A DNA stretch of 64,000 nucleotides, taken from Caulobacter sp. BP25 (lineage in GTDB: Bacteria > Pseudomonadota > Alphaproteobacteria > Caulobacterales > Caulobacteraceae). The translations under genes and the position numbers were made by a program. The notes under the pieces are model-generated. The model searched no databases, was not told the origin of the DNA, and saw only the letters and a program-made list of their open reading frames with translations. Positions within the stretch are counted from its first letter, which is position 1, and each line of letters opens with the position of its first letter. This document shows, piece after piece, positions 47,702 to 57,328 of this stretch. The stretch is taken from assembly GCF_002737755.1 (NCBI RefSeq), contig NZ_PEGH01000020.1, positions 1 to 64,000 of the forward strand, written 5' to 3'.

Positions 47702-49138
47702 ATGTGGCGAACCCTGCTTCTCTCCCTTCTGTTGACGAGCCTTGCGACCCTGGCGCGGGCCCAGGATATGACGTGGGAGGCGTGCCATGGAGCGATCGGC
47801 CCCTCCGGACCGGTGTTGAGCGACTGCCGCCCCCTTGGAGACTTCGTCGATCCCCAGGGCCGCGAGCTCTGGATCCGCTCAACGATCCCTTCCCCAAGCG
47901 ACACCCAGCCGAGCGCCCTTTATGTCGCGGGCGTCGCCTCGTCCGAAGCCTGGCTCAACGGCCAGCGCCTGGGTGGCAATGGCGTCCCGGGAGCGTCGGC
48001 GCGCGATGAGGTCCCAGGACGCTATCAAGCGATCTTTCCGATCCGCGAGACCGTCTGGCGTCCCTACGGGAACACTCTGGTTCTGCGGCTGTCGTCGTTC
48101 CATGGCGGCCTGCGCTTCGCCGGCCCGATGACCGCCATCGTCGTCTTGCCCTATCCCTATCCGCAGCGCACCGCGCTGATGGCGGTGACCTTCGTGGCGA
48201 CCGGCGCCCTGCTGGCGGCGACGTTTGGGTTCGGCGTCATTCACGCCCTGCGACGGACCGGCTCAAGCCTCGCCATGGCCGGCATGGCCGGTGTCGCCAC
48301 CTTACAGGCAATCGTCGAGAGCCTACGGCCGCTGTTCAACTATCCCTACCCCCTCCACGCCTGGCGGATGAGCGCCATTTGGGCGCTGGCGGCCGCCTTC
48401 GCGATCCTGCTGGTCGCCTATGTCACCAGCCGGTTCCTGCCCAAGGCGCGCGGCCTGATGATCGGTCTGGCGCTGGGCTGCGTCGGCGCCACGGTCCTGC
48501 TGCCAGGCTTCGACAACAAGACGGTCTGGGCGCTGATCCTGGGCGTGACGCTCGCCGTGCCATCGGCTGTCGCGGGCGTGCGCCTGCGCCTCCCCGGCGC
48601 CCGGCCCGCCCTGGCTTATCTGGCGCTGTTTCTCGCCCTGGCCCTCGGCTTTCCCGAATGGCTGGCCGACTTCTCCTATTTCCTGCTCGCCGCCAGCCTG
48701 GTGCTGCCGCTGCTGATGGTCGAGGTGGTGCGGCTGGGTCGCGACGACCGTGGCCGCGAAGCCGCTCTGACCCGCGCCGTCAGCCTTCCCGATCGGCTGA
48801 CCGTGGCCTCGGCCCGGGGCGTCGAGCTGGCGCCGCTCGCCGAGATTCTGGCTGTGGTGGGGGCCGACGACTATGTCGAGCTGCGGCTGGTCGGCGGTCG
48901 CAGCCTGCTGCACGCGGCGCGTCTGGACGGGCTGACGACCCAACTGCCGGCGAACTTTCTGCGCGTCCACAGGTCGGTGATCGCCAACCTGGCCCACGTC
49001 CAACGGCTAGAACGCGATGGCGACCGCTGGCGGCTGCATCTGAGCGAGGGCGCGCCCCTGCCCGTCAGCCGCGCTCGCCAGCCCGCTGTTCGGGAGGCCC
49101 TGGAAGCGCCTCACGCGGTTGGGGCGTTGTCGGCCTGA
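47702..49138 (+). CDS. LytTR-domain membrane regulator with 7TM sensor-like region
   Basis: 478 residues: signal peptide (about 1-21), a periplasmic beta-rich segment (about 22-150, galactose-binding/7TMR-DISM-like: LWIRSTIPSPSD...LYVAGVASSEAWLNGQRLGG), seven or eight transmembrane helices (about 155-350) and a C-terminal LytTR DNA-binding domain (about 370-470; GADDYVELRLVGG, NFLRVHRSVIANLAHV). The direct linkage of extracellular sensing to DNA binding makes it a one-component membrane regulator. It is divergent from the secreted hydrolase, its likely target. It converges with prfC 35 bases downstream. Confidence 0.85.
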   Translation: MWRTLLLSLLLTSLATLARAQDMTWEACHGAIGPSGPVLSDCRPLGDFVDPQGRELWIRSTIPSPSDTQPSALYVAGVASSEAWLNGQRLGGNGVPGASARDEVPGRYQAIFPIRETVWRPYGNTLVLRLSSFHGGLRFAGPMTAIVVLPYPYPQRTALMAVTFVATGALLAATFGFGVIHALRRTGSSLAMAGMAGVATLQAIVESLRPLFNYPYPLHAWRMSAIWALAAAFAILLVAYVTSRFLPKARGLMIGLALGCVGATVLLPGFDNKTVWALILGVTLAVPSAVAGVRLRLPGARPALAYLALFLALALGFPEWLADFSYFLLAASLVLPLLMVEVVRLGRDDRGREAALTRAVSLPDRLTVASARGVELAPLAEILAVVGADDYVELRLVGGRSLLHAARLDGLTTQLPANFLRVHRSVIANLAHVQRLERDGDRWRLHLSEGAPLPVSRARQPAVREALEAPHAVGALSA

Positions 49139-49172
49139 GGTCAGCTTCGGCTGACGCCAGGCCGCCCCTCGC

Positions 49173-50771
49173 CTAGGCCCGTTCCTTGGTCCGCTCGAAG
49201 CGCACCTTCGGATAGCGCTCGGCGACATAGCCGATTTCCCAGGACGACTTGCCCAGAAACACCGGCTGCTCGTCGATGTCCTGGCCCATGGCCGACTTGT
49301 GCTTGTTCACGAAGTCCTCGACATCGGCGCGGTCGCCGCCCAGCCAGCGGGCCTCGGCGTAAGGGCTGGCCTCGAAGATCACGTCCAGTTGGTATTCGTT
49401 GGCCAGGCGGTCGGCCATGACCTCGAACTGCAGCTGGCCGACGGCGCCGACGATGAAGTCGCTGCCGATCATCGGGCGGAACAGCTGGGTGACGCCTTCC
49501 TCGGCCAGGCCTTCCAGCGCCTTCTTCAGGTGCTTGGCCTTCAGCGGGTCCTTCACGCGCACGCGGCGCAGGATTTCCGGGGCGAAGTTGGGCAGGCCGG
49601 CAAAGCGCAGCGTCCCGGTTTCGGACAGGCTGTCGCCCACCCGCAGCACGCCGTGGTTCGGGATACCGATCACGTCGCCGGCGAAGGCGTCCTCGGCCAA
49701 CTCGCGGTCGGACGCGAAGAACATGATCGGCGCGTTGACGCTCATCGCCTTGCCGGTGTTCTGGGCCTTCAGCTTCATGCCGCGCGTGAAGCGGCCGCTG
49801 GTCAGGCGCAGGAAGGCGATCCGGTCGCGGTGGTTGGGGTCCATGTTTGCCTGGACCTTGAAGACAAAGCCCGACACCTCGGCGTCGCCCGGCGCGACGT
49901 GGGTCTCAGCGCCGCTCTTGGTGGCGGCGGCCGGCTTGGGCGGCGGGGCGTAGGCGCCGATGCCGGCCAGCAGCTCCGAAACGCCGAAATGGCGCAGGGC
50001 CGAGCCGAAGAACACCGGCGTCATGTGCCCCTCAAGGAACGACTGGACGTCGAACGGCTTGCCGGCCTCGGTGACCAGCATGGCGTTGTCTTCCAGCTCG
50101 GCCTTCTCTTCGGGGTCCAGGTATTGGACCACCGCATTGCCCTTGAAGGCGATCGGGTCGGGGTGTCCCTCGTCGTCGGTCGAGCTCTTCTTGGCGTAGG
50201 GAATGAACTTGTCGTTCCGCAGGTCCAGCATGCCCTTGAACCGGCCGCCCGAACCCGCCGGCCAGTAAAGCGGCGCCGGATCGAGCGCCAGTTTGGACGA
50301 GACCTCGTCGAGCAGTTCGAACGGATCCTGGGCCTCACGGTCCATCTTGTTGATGAAGGTGATGATCGGGATGTCGCGCAGGCGGCAGACCTCGAACAGC
50401 TTCAGGGTCTGGGGCTCGATGCCCTTGGCGGCGTCCAGCACCATGATCGCCGCGTCGGCGGCCGTCAGCGTGCGGTAGGTGTCTTCCGAGAAGTCTTCGT
50501 GGCCCGGGGTGTCCAAGAGGTTGAACATCAGGCCGTCGTGGTCGAACGTCATGACCGAGGCGCTGACAGAGATGCCGCGCTCGCGCTCGATCTTCATCCA
50601 GTCCGACTGGGTGCGCCGCGTCTGACCGCGCGCCCGCACGGCGCCGGCGGCCCGGATCGCCCCGCCAGCCAGCAGCAGGTTTTCCGTCAGGGTCGTCTTG
50701 CCGGCGTCGGGGTGACTGATGATGGCGAAGGTGCGCCGACGGGCGGCTTCAGCGGCGGGGGAAGTGCTCAT
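49173..50771 (-). CDS. prfC: Peptide chain release factor 3
   Basis: Translational GTPase of 532 residues that recycles RF1/RF2 after termination. The P-loop SHPDAGKTTLTENLLL, switch FNLLDTPGHEDFSEDTYR and guanine motif FINKMDREAQDP are intact, followed by the EF-Tu-like domain II and the RF3 C-terminal domain (ADVEDFVNKHKSAMGQDIDEQ near 490). Start ATG 50771. The 3' 130 bp is duplicated at 45950-46090. Confidence 0.97.
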   Translation of the reverse strand: MSTSPAAEAARRRTFAIISHPDAGKTTLTENLLLAGGAIRAAGAVRARGQTRRTQSDWMKIERERGISVSASVMTFDHDGLMFNLLDTPGHEDFSEDTYRTLTAADAAIMVLDAAKGIEPQTLKLFEVCRLRDIPIITFINKMDREAQDPFELLDEVSSKLALDPAPLYWPAGSGGRFKGMLDLRNDKFIPYAKKSSTDDEGHPDPIAFKGNAVVQYLDPEEKAELEDNAMLVTEAGKPFDVQSFLEGHMTPVFFGSALRHFGVSELLAGIGAYAPPPKPAAATKSGAETHVAPGDAEVSGFVFKVQANMDPNHRDRIAFLRLTSGRFTRGMKLKAQNTGKAMSVNAPIMFFASDRELAEDAFAGDVIGIPNHGVLRVGDSLSETGTLRFAGLPNFAPEILRRVRVKDPLKAKHLKKALEGLAEEGVTQLFRPMIGSDFIVGAVGQLQFEVMADRLANEYQLDVIFEASPYAEARWLGGDRADVEDFVNKHKSAMGQDIDEQPVFLGKSSWEIGYVAERYPKVRFERTKERA

Positions 50772-50789
50772 GGGCGGGGACTAGCCTCC

Positions 50790-52310
50790 TCAGCCCTTTT
50801 TGTCACCTTCCGAGGACGCTTCGGCGGGCCGTCGACGCGCGAGAGCCTCTTCGAACCGACGCTTGGCCTCGGCCCGTTCAGGGCCGGCGTGCGGGTCATT
50901 GAATACCGGCTGCACCATGGCCGCCGCCTCGTCGAAGCGGCCCCGTCGCATCAGCGCGTCCGCGGCGGCCAGCCGGAACGGCGCCACCTGGGGCGCCAGC
51001 GCCTGGGCCCGCAACAGCACGTTGACGATGTTGTCGCTCGGATAGCCTGGCTCTCCTCGCCGGCTGATCCCGTAGTCGAACAGCAGCAGCGGATTGTCGC
51101 GATCGACGGCGAAGCCCTTGCCGAACCAGTCGCGGGCCTCGCTCAGCAGGCGCTGCGCCTGGGCCGGCTCGGCGGCCGCTTGCCGCATGCAAGACCACCC
51201 CAGAATCTGCAGCGCTTCGACGTCGCGAGGGTCTATATCGACCCGCCGCTTCAGGATCGCCTGAGCCTTGGCGCGGTCGCCGAAGTCGTTCTCGGCCCGC
51301 GCCAGAGTCAGATCCGCGAGCCGGTCCCCCGGATAGCGCGCGGCCCGTTCGCGGATCATGGCCAGAACCTCCGGGCGCTCTTCCGGCGGCACGCCCATCT
51401 TAAGCCGCTGGTTCTCTAGCAGCAGGACGTCCGCAGACCCATGCAAGCGCGCGACCGTCGGGGACGTCGCCGTCGAGGGCGGGCGCGCCATGCGTCGGCC
51501 AGGCAAGGCCTCCATGTAACGACGGAGCACCCGGTCGAGCTTGTCCAGCGGCGCGCCGGCGGCCTCGGGCATAAGGGCCACTGGATCCCCGCCCCCCGCG
51601 ACCGCCTCGGCGTAGCGTGTCAGGCGCGCCAGCCGCTCGGGATCGGACATCATGTAGTGGGTAAGCAGCCAGGACTGGGCGTAGAAGGCCGTGATGTCGG
51701 AGCGATCGCCCCACAGCGCTCGACGCCCAAGGATATCTTCGAACGGCGTCCAGACCGCCCCCCTCAGCCATGCGATACGGGGACTGGTAACGCCCAGCTC
51801 GACCGCATCAGGCTTGAACCGAGCAGTCGAGAAGTACTCGGCGTAGCCCTCGACCAGCCACGACGGATAGGCGGCGGGCGCGTTCTGCATCATGAAATGG
51901 TGCGTGTACTCGTGAAACAGCACCCGGCGGCCACGCTCTTCCCCGCCTTCCACGCTCATCACCGCGAAGACATCGCCGATCGACGCGCTGTAAAGGCCGC
52001 TGATGTCCTTTGAAAGGCTCGGCCTCACGCGGCGAAGATCGGTGTCGCGCGGGACGAAGTAGATCGGCAGTGGCCTGGCTGTCTGCGCGTCAACGCCGTG
52101 CAACATCCGGAGCAGGCCGTCGAAATCCTCGAGATCCCGCGCCATCTGGGTGAGCGTACGCTCGCCTATGCGACCGTACAGCGAAAAGGATCGCGTCTGG
52201 GTGTGCAGCCACGCTCCGCCTTCAAGCGGAGCGGCGCGGCCAACGGAGACCGCGAAGGGCGCGACGGCGGCGCTGGTCACGAACATCCGTCGCGACATCC
52301 ATCGACGCAT
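50790..52310 (-). CDS. Secreted zinc-metallopeptidase-like protein (DUF1570), Tat leader
   Basis: About 507 residues. Twin-arginine leader (MSRRMFVTSAAVAPF), then a gluzincin-like domain with HEYTHHFMMQ (HExxH) and a downstream YPSWLVEGYAEYFS glutamate, completing a plausible zinc site. The C-terminal 200 residues are TPR-like helices (RRVDIDPRDVEALQILGWS). It resembles the gene at 61838 throughout and so is a local paralogue. ATG 52310 follows GGGGAGTGG. No protease activity has been shown for the family; it may be a peptidase acting on envelope proteins. Confidence 0.75.
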   Translation of the reverse strand: MRRWMSRRMFVTSAAVAPFAVSVGRAAPLEGGAWLHTQTRSFSLYGRIGERTLTQMARDLEDFDGLLRMLHGVDAQTARPLPIYFVPRDTDLRRVRPSLSKDISGLYSASIGDVFAVMSVEGGEERGRRVLFHEYTHHFMMQNAPAAYPSWLVEGYAEYFSTARFKPDAVELGVTSPRIAWLRGAVWTPFEDILGRRALWGDRSDITAFYAQSWLLTHYMMSDPERLARLTRYAEAVAGGGDPVALMPEAAGAPLDKLDRVLRRYMEALPGRRMARPPSTATSPTVARLHGSADVLLLENQRLKMGVPPEERPEVLAMIRERAARYPGDRLADLTLARAENDFGDRAKAQAILKRRVDIDPRDVEALQILGWSCMRQAAAEPAQAQRLLSEARDWFGKGFAVDRDNPLLLFDYGISRRGEPGYPSDNIVNVLLRAQALAPQVAPFRLAAADALMRRGRFDEAAAMVQPVFNDPHAGPERAEAKRRFEEALARRRPAEASSEGDKKG

Positions 52311-52395
52311 CACGCCACTCCCCGATCACTCAAGCCGCGACGTGATCTGACATGAGATCACGCCACGGCACAACCTCTCCGCGCGCGACGACCTC

Positions 52396-54786
52396 CTAGA
52401 ACTTGGCCGACAGCCGCGCGTACCAAAGACCGCCATCGGTATCGTAGGGGGCGTTGCGCGAGTAGATCAGGCCGCGCGAGACCTGGAAGGTCGCCTCGTC
52501 CGGATAGGTGTCGAACAGGTTCTCAGCGCCGACCGTCAGCTTGAGCGCATCGGTCAGCTGAGCGCTCATGGATAGGTCGACCAGAGTGCGGCCGCCGAAG
52601 GTCTGGATCAGATCGGCGGTCCCGTTGGCTTGAGCGTCGGTCCACTCGCCCGACCAGCGGGCGCGGATCAGGCCGCTAAAGCGCCCCTTGGCGTAGTCGA
52701 ACGACACGTTGGCGGCGTTCTGCGGCAGGCCATCTTCCAAGTTGATACGGGCCAGGCGCGAGACCTCGGTCAGCTTGGAGCGCGTGACCTTGGTGTCGTT
52801 CCAGTTCCAGGCTGCGGTGACGCCCGCGCGCGCGCCCCAAACCTGGCCGCGCCAGGAGCCGACCACGTCGACGCCTTGCGTCCGGGTGTCGAAGGAGTTG
52901 GTGAAGTAGCTGACCGTCGTCAGGCTGTCGGCGCCGGGGACCCCGGCGGCCACCAGCTGAGCGCGCAGCGCCGGCGTGACCGTGAAGTTCGGCGAGACGG
53001 CGAACCGATTGTCGACCTCGATGCGGTAGTAGTCGACCGACGCCGTGAAGCCGCCCTGGCGGAACACTGCGCCCAGCGACAGGTTCTTGGACTCTTCCGG
53101 CTCCAGCGGCTTGCCGCCCAGGGCCACCGAGATCGGGTTGATCGGCGAGAGCCGGCCCGAGGTGAACAGCAGCAAGGTCGTGGTGTTCAGGCCTTGCGAG
53201 GTGCGGGTGTTATTGATCTGGCCGGCGGTCGGGGCCCGGAAACCGGTCGAGACCGCGCCACGAATGGCGAAGTTCGGCGTGAACTCGTAGCGCGCGGCGA
53301 TCTTGCCGTCGGTGGTCTGGCCGAACTCCGAGAAATCCTCGTGACGCACGGCGATGTCGGCGTTGAACTTGTCTGTGATCGGCAGGTCAAGATCGGCATA
53401 GGCGGCGTAGCTGGTCTGGTCCCACGACCCGGCCTGACTGGGCGCGTAGCCCGGGAAACCGTTCGAGCCGCTGGGCAGGCCCGCTGAGGCGCCAGGACCG
53501 ACGTCCCACGAATAGCGATCGCCCGCCTCGATCTTGTAGGTTTCTTTCCGGGCCTCAACGCCCATTGCGAGGTTGGCGGGCTTGGCCAGGAACGACCACT
53601 CCATTGGCCGCGAGGCGTCGAGGTTCAGTGTCGCCTCTTCCTGAATCAGCGAACCGGCGTCGAAGCGGGTCGGCGACTGCGGGCCGAATGAGGCGTTGAT
53701 GCTGTTGTTCAGGAAGTAGTCGACCTTGTCGCGGCCCCAACCTGCCGAGACGCCCCAGGACCAGCCCTTGGCGTCGCCGCGCAGGCCGCCGTTGAGCGAG
53801 GCGTTCGTCTCGTCCTGGCCGAATTTCGGCGAGAAACCCGCCGGATAGATCTGGCTCAGCGACCAGCCCGGGAACACCGTGCTGGTGCGGTACGAGCTGT
53901 CGGTCGAGGGGTTGCGCCAGTTGAAGTCGGTGACGCCCTGCAGATCGCTATAGGTCGCGAAGCCATAAGCTTCTGCGGCGTCTCCGATCGGCAGCACCAG
54001 ATTCAGCGAGCCGCGCCAGACTTCGCGATCGGGCTGGCCCCAGCGCTGGACGGGGTTCGGCACCTTGATGCTAGGATTGGCCGCCTGGAAGGCGATCGCG
54101 TCGGGCCGCTGACGGGTGCGCGAAGTGGCTTCGGCGTTGGTGTAGTCGAGCGCCGCGACGATGCTGCCGCCGTTGCCGATCGCCATGCCATAGCGCGCGC
54201 CGATCTCGGTCTTGTCGCCATCGCCGGCGAAGTAGCGCCCCGTCTGCGCGTAACCTTCAAATCCGGTCTTGTCGCTGAGGATGATGTTGATGACCCCGGC
54301 GATGGCGTCCGAACCGTACTGAGCCGAGGCGCCGTCGCGCAGCACCTCGATTCGCTCGATGCCGCTGGTCCCCAGAGCGGCGAGGTCTACGCCCTGCTGA
54401 CCGCGCCCACCCAGCACCGCCGAGCGATGGCGGCGCTTGCCATTGACCAGCACCAGGGTCTGGTCGGGAGACAGGCCGCGCAGGGTGGCGGGGCGCACGA
54501 AGGCTTGGCCATCGGCGGCCGGCAAGCGCTGAACGTTGAACGACGGCGTCGTGGCCGCCAGCTTGTCCATAATCTCGTCGGAGACGACGCTCTTCAGCGC
54601 CTCCTGGCTGACGACATCCACCGGCGCGGCAGACTCGAAGGCCGTGCGGTCGACGCGGCGGGTGCCGGTGACGACCAACGTGTCCACCTGCGCCGCCTCT
54701 CCGCTGGAAGCCGCCTGCTGGGCTTGGGCTGGGGTGGCCAGGACCAGGGCGATCACACCCCAGGCGGCTGTCGTCATAAGCTTCAT
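52396..54786 (-). CDS. TonB-dependent outer-membrane receptor
   Basis: 796-residue receptor with a Sec signal (about 1-23), plug domain (about 40-160; VDTLVVTGTRRVDRTAFESAAPVDVVS and LRDGASAQYGSDAIAGVIN) and a large barrel ending in AAKF-like aromatic residues (DGGLWYARLSAKF). Transports an unknown siderophore, vitamin or sugar; Caulobacter has many such receptors for carbohydrates. The preceding gene region (54787-55076) has no clear operator. Confidence 0.93.
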   Translation of the reverse strand: MKLMTTAAWGVIALVLATPAQAQQAASSGEAAQVDTLVVTGTRRVDRTAFESAAPVDVVSQEALKSVVSDEIMDKLAATTPSFNVQRLPAADGQAFVRPATLRGLSPDQTLVLVNGKRRHRSAVLGGRGQQGVDLAALGTSGIERIEVLRDGASAQYGSDAIAGVINIILSDKTGFEGYAQTGRYFAGDGDKTEIGARYGMAIGNGGSIVAALDYTNAEATSRTRQRPDAIAFQAANPSIKVPNPVQRWGQPDREVWRGSLNLVLPIGDAAEAYGFATYSDLQGVTDFNWRNPSTDSSYRTSTVFPGWSLSQIYPAGFSPKFGQDETNASLNGGLRGDAKGWSWGVSAGWGRDKVDYFLNNSINASFGPQSPTRFDAGSLIQEEATLNLDASRPMEWSFLAKPANLAMGVEARKETYKIEAGDRYSWDVGPGASAGLPSGSNGFPGYAPSQAGSWDQTSYAAYADLDLPITDKFNADIAVRHEDFSEFGQTTDGKIAARYEFTPNFAIRGAVSTGFRAPTAGQINNTRTSQGLNTTTLLLFTSGRLSPINPISVALGGKPLEPEESKNLSLGAVFRQGGFTASVDYYRIEVDNRFAVSPNFTVTPALRAQLVAAGVPGADSLTTVSYFTNSFDTRTQGVDVVGSWRGQVWGARAGVTAAWNWNDTKVTRSKLTEVSRLARINLEDGLPQNAANVSFDYAKGRFSGLIRARWSGEWTDAQANGTADLIQTFGGRTLVDLSMSAQLTDALKLTVGAENLFDTYPDEATFQVSRGLIYSRNAPYDTDGGLWYARLSAKF

Positions 54787-55076
54787 CGTACACCTGCACT
54801 ATTCAACTGAGCGCGGCGTAGCGGCGTGTCTTGTCAGGTGGGCGACAAGGCCATGTTGGTTCCGTGAAGGCTCCGAATGGCGTTCGCGGAGACTTGAACC
54901 AAGGATTGAGCGGCTCAACCAGAAAGAGCTTTAACCGCCCTGGCCGCGTCACCATGTCCTGGCGAGTGCTCACCAGACGTTCAAAATCCCTCTATTCGAA
55001 GAGTGAGTTTGGAGTCATGCTCGGCGAAATACCAACGACGGCTCAAGATCGTCGGGTTTTTGGAGGAAATCGAACG
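54787..55076. other. Intergenic region, nothing clear
   Basis: About 290 bp between the divergent TonB receptor and the small membrane protein gene. It holds no convincing ORF, repeat or RNA; it must contain the promoter of the receptor and perhaps that of the small gene. Confidence 0.5.
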
Positions 55077-55214
55077 ATGGCCTTGCTCGACCATTACCGC
55101 TCCACTGGCCGGCAACATCCTGCCCGTAGCGCGCTTTGCTTCGGCGTCACGATCGCTGGCCTTGTCGGCCTAGCCATCACGATCAGCTGGCTGATGAACT
55201 TCGTTCAGCTCTAG
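55077..55214 (+). CDS. 45-residue single-helix membrane protein
   Basis: Small ORF starting ATG 55077 after a strong GGAGG (55062-55066). Its product has a basic N-terminus (HYRSTGRQHPARSA) and one hydrophobic helix (about 20-40, FGVTIAGLVGLAITISWLM). A longer frame to 54831 exists but has no ribosome site. Its stop overlaps that of the convergent gene by four bases (CTAG). Role unknown; the good ribosome site makes it a credible small gene. Confidence 0.6.
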   Translation: MALLDHYRSTGRQHPARSALCFGVTIAGLVGLAITISWLMNFVQL

Positions 55215-55591
55215 GCGGCCAAGCGCTGCCAGACCTGACGGTCAGCTTCAGCGTTGGTGAGGGCCCCGGCGTTCTGCCGATGCAGCAACGCGCCCATGAC
55301 CTCGACGCTGAGCTGGACGTAGCGAGCCTGTACATCCTCGACCGCGCAGCCACGCGCTGGCGCGATGAACAGCGCGGCGTTGATATCCGGCGCCTTGGCG
55401 ATCATCAAAGCGGCCAAACGCTGGGCGCGTTCGACATCCTTGCGCTGCAAAAGCGGCTCTTCCGAAAACAGTTCCTTACCCAGGTCCAGCACGCTGTTCA
55501 GCGACAGCTTGGCAAAGCGTTCGCGCGTCACGGGCGGCGCCAGTTCGCTCGGGTCGAAGCTGAGAATGACGTCGTTCATCAGGAAAAGCAT
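55211..55591 (-). CDS. Hypothetical protein
   Basis: About 127 residues, helical and soluble (MLFLMNDVILSFDPSELAP...RQVWQRLAA). I do not recognise a domain. Starts at Met 55591 or at Met 55579, neither with a strong ribosome site; the frame is open to 55696. Sits between the small membrane gene and DUF1491, same strand as the latter. Confidence 0.5.
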   Translation of the reverse strand: MLFLMNDVILSFDPSELAPPVTRERFAKLSLNSVLDLGKELFSEEPLLQRKDVERAQRLAALMIAKAPDINAALFIAPARGCAVEDVQARYVQLSVEVMGALLHRQNAGALTNAEADRQVWQRLAA

Positions 55592-55728
55592 GGGCTTCAC
55601 GTGCTGGGCGGCTATGAGCCCAACACATACCCGATCCGGGCTTTCAGTCCGGTTTAGGATCAGGGTTAACGACAGGCGCCACGCCCCTCCCACCACGCGT
55701 CCCGCTTCCGAAATGAGAACGTTGACCT

Positions 55729-56067
55729 CTACGCCCGGTCAGGCTCGACGGGCTCGGTCAGGAAATGCCGCCCCTCGCGATCCTCGATCTCCACAAGCCA
55801 GATATCGGGATCAATCCGCGCGGCGCGCTCGACATAGGCGTCCAGATCAGGTTCGAACACGGAGCGAACCGGCTGCATCCAAAAGCGCTCTCCGTCGCCC
55901 CGCATAGCCTCGCTGTAGAGGCGCGCGGTTCCGGCCCGGCGGTCTACCGCCTTGACCAGCACCGCGCCGGCGCGCGCATCGCCCTTGCGGGCCACGGCGG
56001 CGAAGGCCCCGCCGAGCTCCGCGCGCCGGATCAAGGCCCCAACCCAGATGTCTGTCGAAAGAAGCAT
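55729..56067 (-). CDS. DUF1491 protein
   Basis: 112-residue protein of the DUF1491 family (TDIWVGALIRRAELGGAFAAVARKGDARAGAVLVK and PDIWLVEIEDREGRHFLTEP). Alphaproteobacterial family of unknown function, usually a single copy. Start ATG 56067 (MLLSTDIW). It is divergent from the exported protein gene at 56132. Confidence 0.85.
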   Translation of the reverse strand: MLLSTDIWVGALIRRAELGGAFAAVARKGDARAGAVLVKAVDRRAGTARLYSEAMRGDGERFWMQPVRSVFEPDLDAYVERAARIDPDIWLVEIEDREGRHFLTEPVEPDRA

Positions 56068-56131
56068 GCTAACCGAACCGCAACCCGGAGGGGCCTAGAA
56101 CCCGTCCTTCGAATGTCTCATCCATAGGCCA

Positions 56132-57328
56132 ATGACGTCCGCAGAGCATCAGAAAGGTCGCGCACGCCAGGGCATGGCGGCGGTCGTGCTCGCGGCGACG
56201 CTGGCCGCGCCCTCGGTGCTGCTAGCCGCCGGAGCCGCCGACCAGCTCTATGAGCGTACGCTGATGACCGCGGCGAACGCACGCTGCGGCCTGTTCTCGC
56301 CCCAGATTGGGGCGGCGCTGAACGCCGCCCGCGCCCAGGCCCGTGGCGCGGCCCTGCGCTCGGGTGTCAGCGAGCTTCAGGTCGCCGCTCTCGAGCAGAG
56401 GGCCCGCGCCAAGGCCAGCGCCACGGCATGCGACTCCAAGGACATGACCTTGGCGGCCTCGCGGGTCAAAGCCGCCTTCGAAGGCTATGCCCAGATGCAG
56501 ACCATGACCTATCGAGGAGACGTGGCGTCGTGGAAGGCGGATCGCGCCTCTTCCGCGACCATTCCGTTCTGGCGACTATCGCAGATGTCGGCCTTTGGGG
56601 GCGACCGGCTCATGTTCGGCCTGGCGGGGCGCAACAAGGCGCTCACCGCCGTCGCAACCTTCGAAAACGGTCAGCGCCCGTACGCAGCGCGGTTGATCCT
56701 GCGCGACACCAGACGCACGCTTGCCCCTATATCGACACCCGTGGGCCGCGCCCTGGGCGGCAAGGTCGCGCGCAACGCCAGCCTCGTGTTCAACGCAGAA
56801 ACGCGCGAAGAGGCGCCGCCAACCCTGCTGCCGACAGGCGCCAAGACAGGACTGGCCTTCCGGTTCCCCATCGCCGCGGCAGAGGCCATGTCGCAGCTGG
56901 ATCCGCGCGAGGCGGTGACCATCGAGTTCGCCTTCGCCGGCCGTGGCGACGAACAGACCCGCAAGGCCTATATCGAGGTGGCGATTTCGCGCGGGGCGGG
57001 CTTTTTTGAACTAAACCCTGACGCTCTGGATCAACGTGGCGCGAAGGCGATCACGTTGTCACCCAAGCTCGTGGGAGGAAGCGGCTCTTCCTCGATCAAC
57101 GCTTCTGGCGCCGGCGGCTTGGCGGCGGGCAGCATGGCCAGCAGCACGGCAGCCGCACCGAAACGGTCGTGCCCGCGCCCAGGCGGCTCTCAATGGCCAT
57201 CTCGCCGCCATGCAGCTTGGCGAAGGCCCGGACTAGCGACAGGCCAAGGCCCGTGCCCCGGGCCCGCTGTTCGGCGCCACCGGCCTGCTCGTAGGGCCGT
57301 CCCAGGCGCTCGAGATCCTCAGGACTGA
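56132..57328 (+). CDS. Exported hypothetical protein; frame probably runs past its true stop at 57012
   Basis: A signal-peptide-like N-terminus (about 10-35, VLAATLAAPSVLLAAG) opens a 290-residue protein with Cys residues near 50 and 100 (NARCGLFS, ATACDSKDM). The reading frame ends at 57328, but the last 100 residues lie antisense to divJ and look non-coding. If the T6 run at 57002-57007 had one T fewer, the frame would close at TAA 57012-57014, just before the divJ stop, which fits a convergent pair. I therefore suspect an inserted T. Function unknown. Confidence 0.6.
   Translation: MTSAEHQKGRARQGMAAVVLAATLAAPSVLLAAGAADQLYERTLMTAANARCGLFSPQIGAALNAARAQARGAALRSGVSELQVAALEQRARAKASATACDSKDMTLAASRVKAAFEGYAQMQTMTYRGDVASWKADRASSATIPFWRLSQMSAFGGDRLMFGLAGRNKALTAVATFENGQRPYAARLILRDTRRTLAPISTPVGRALGGKVARNASLVFNAETREEAPPTLLPTGAKTGLAFRFPIAAAEAMSQLDPREAVTIEFAFAGRGDEQTRKAYIEVAISRGAGFFELNPDALDQRGAKAITLSPKLVGGSGSSSINASGAGGLAAGSMASSTAAAPKRSCPRPGGSQWPSRRHAAWRRPGLATGQGPCPGPAVRRHRPARRAVPGARDPQD

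Noticed and set aside
55668-55683. TTAG-N8-TTAA motif as CtrA box
   Set aside because: Spacing of 8 and one mismatch make it too weak to call.
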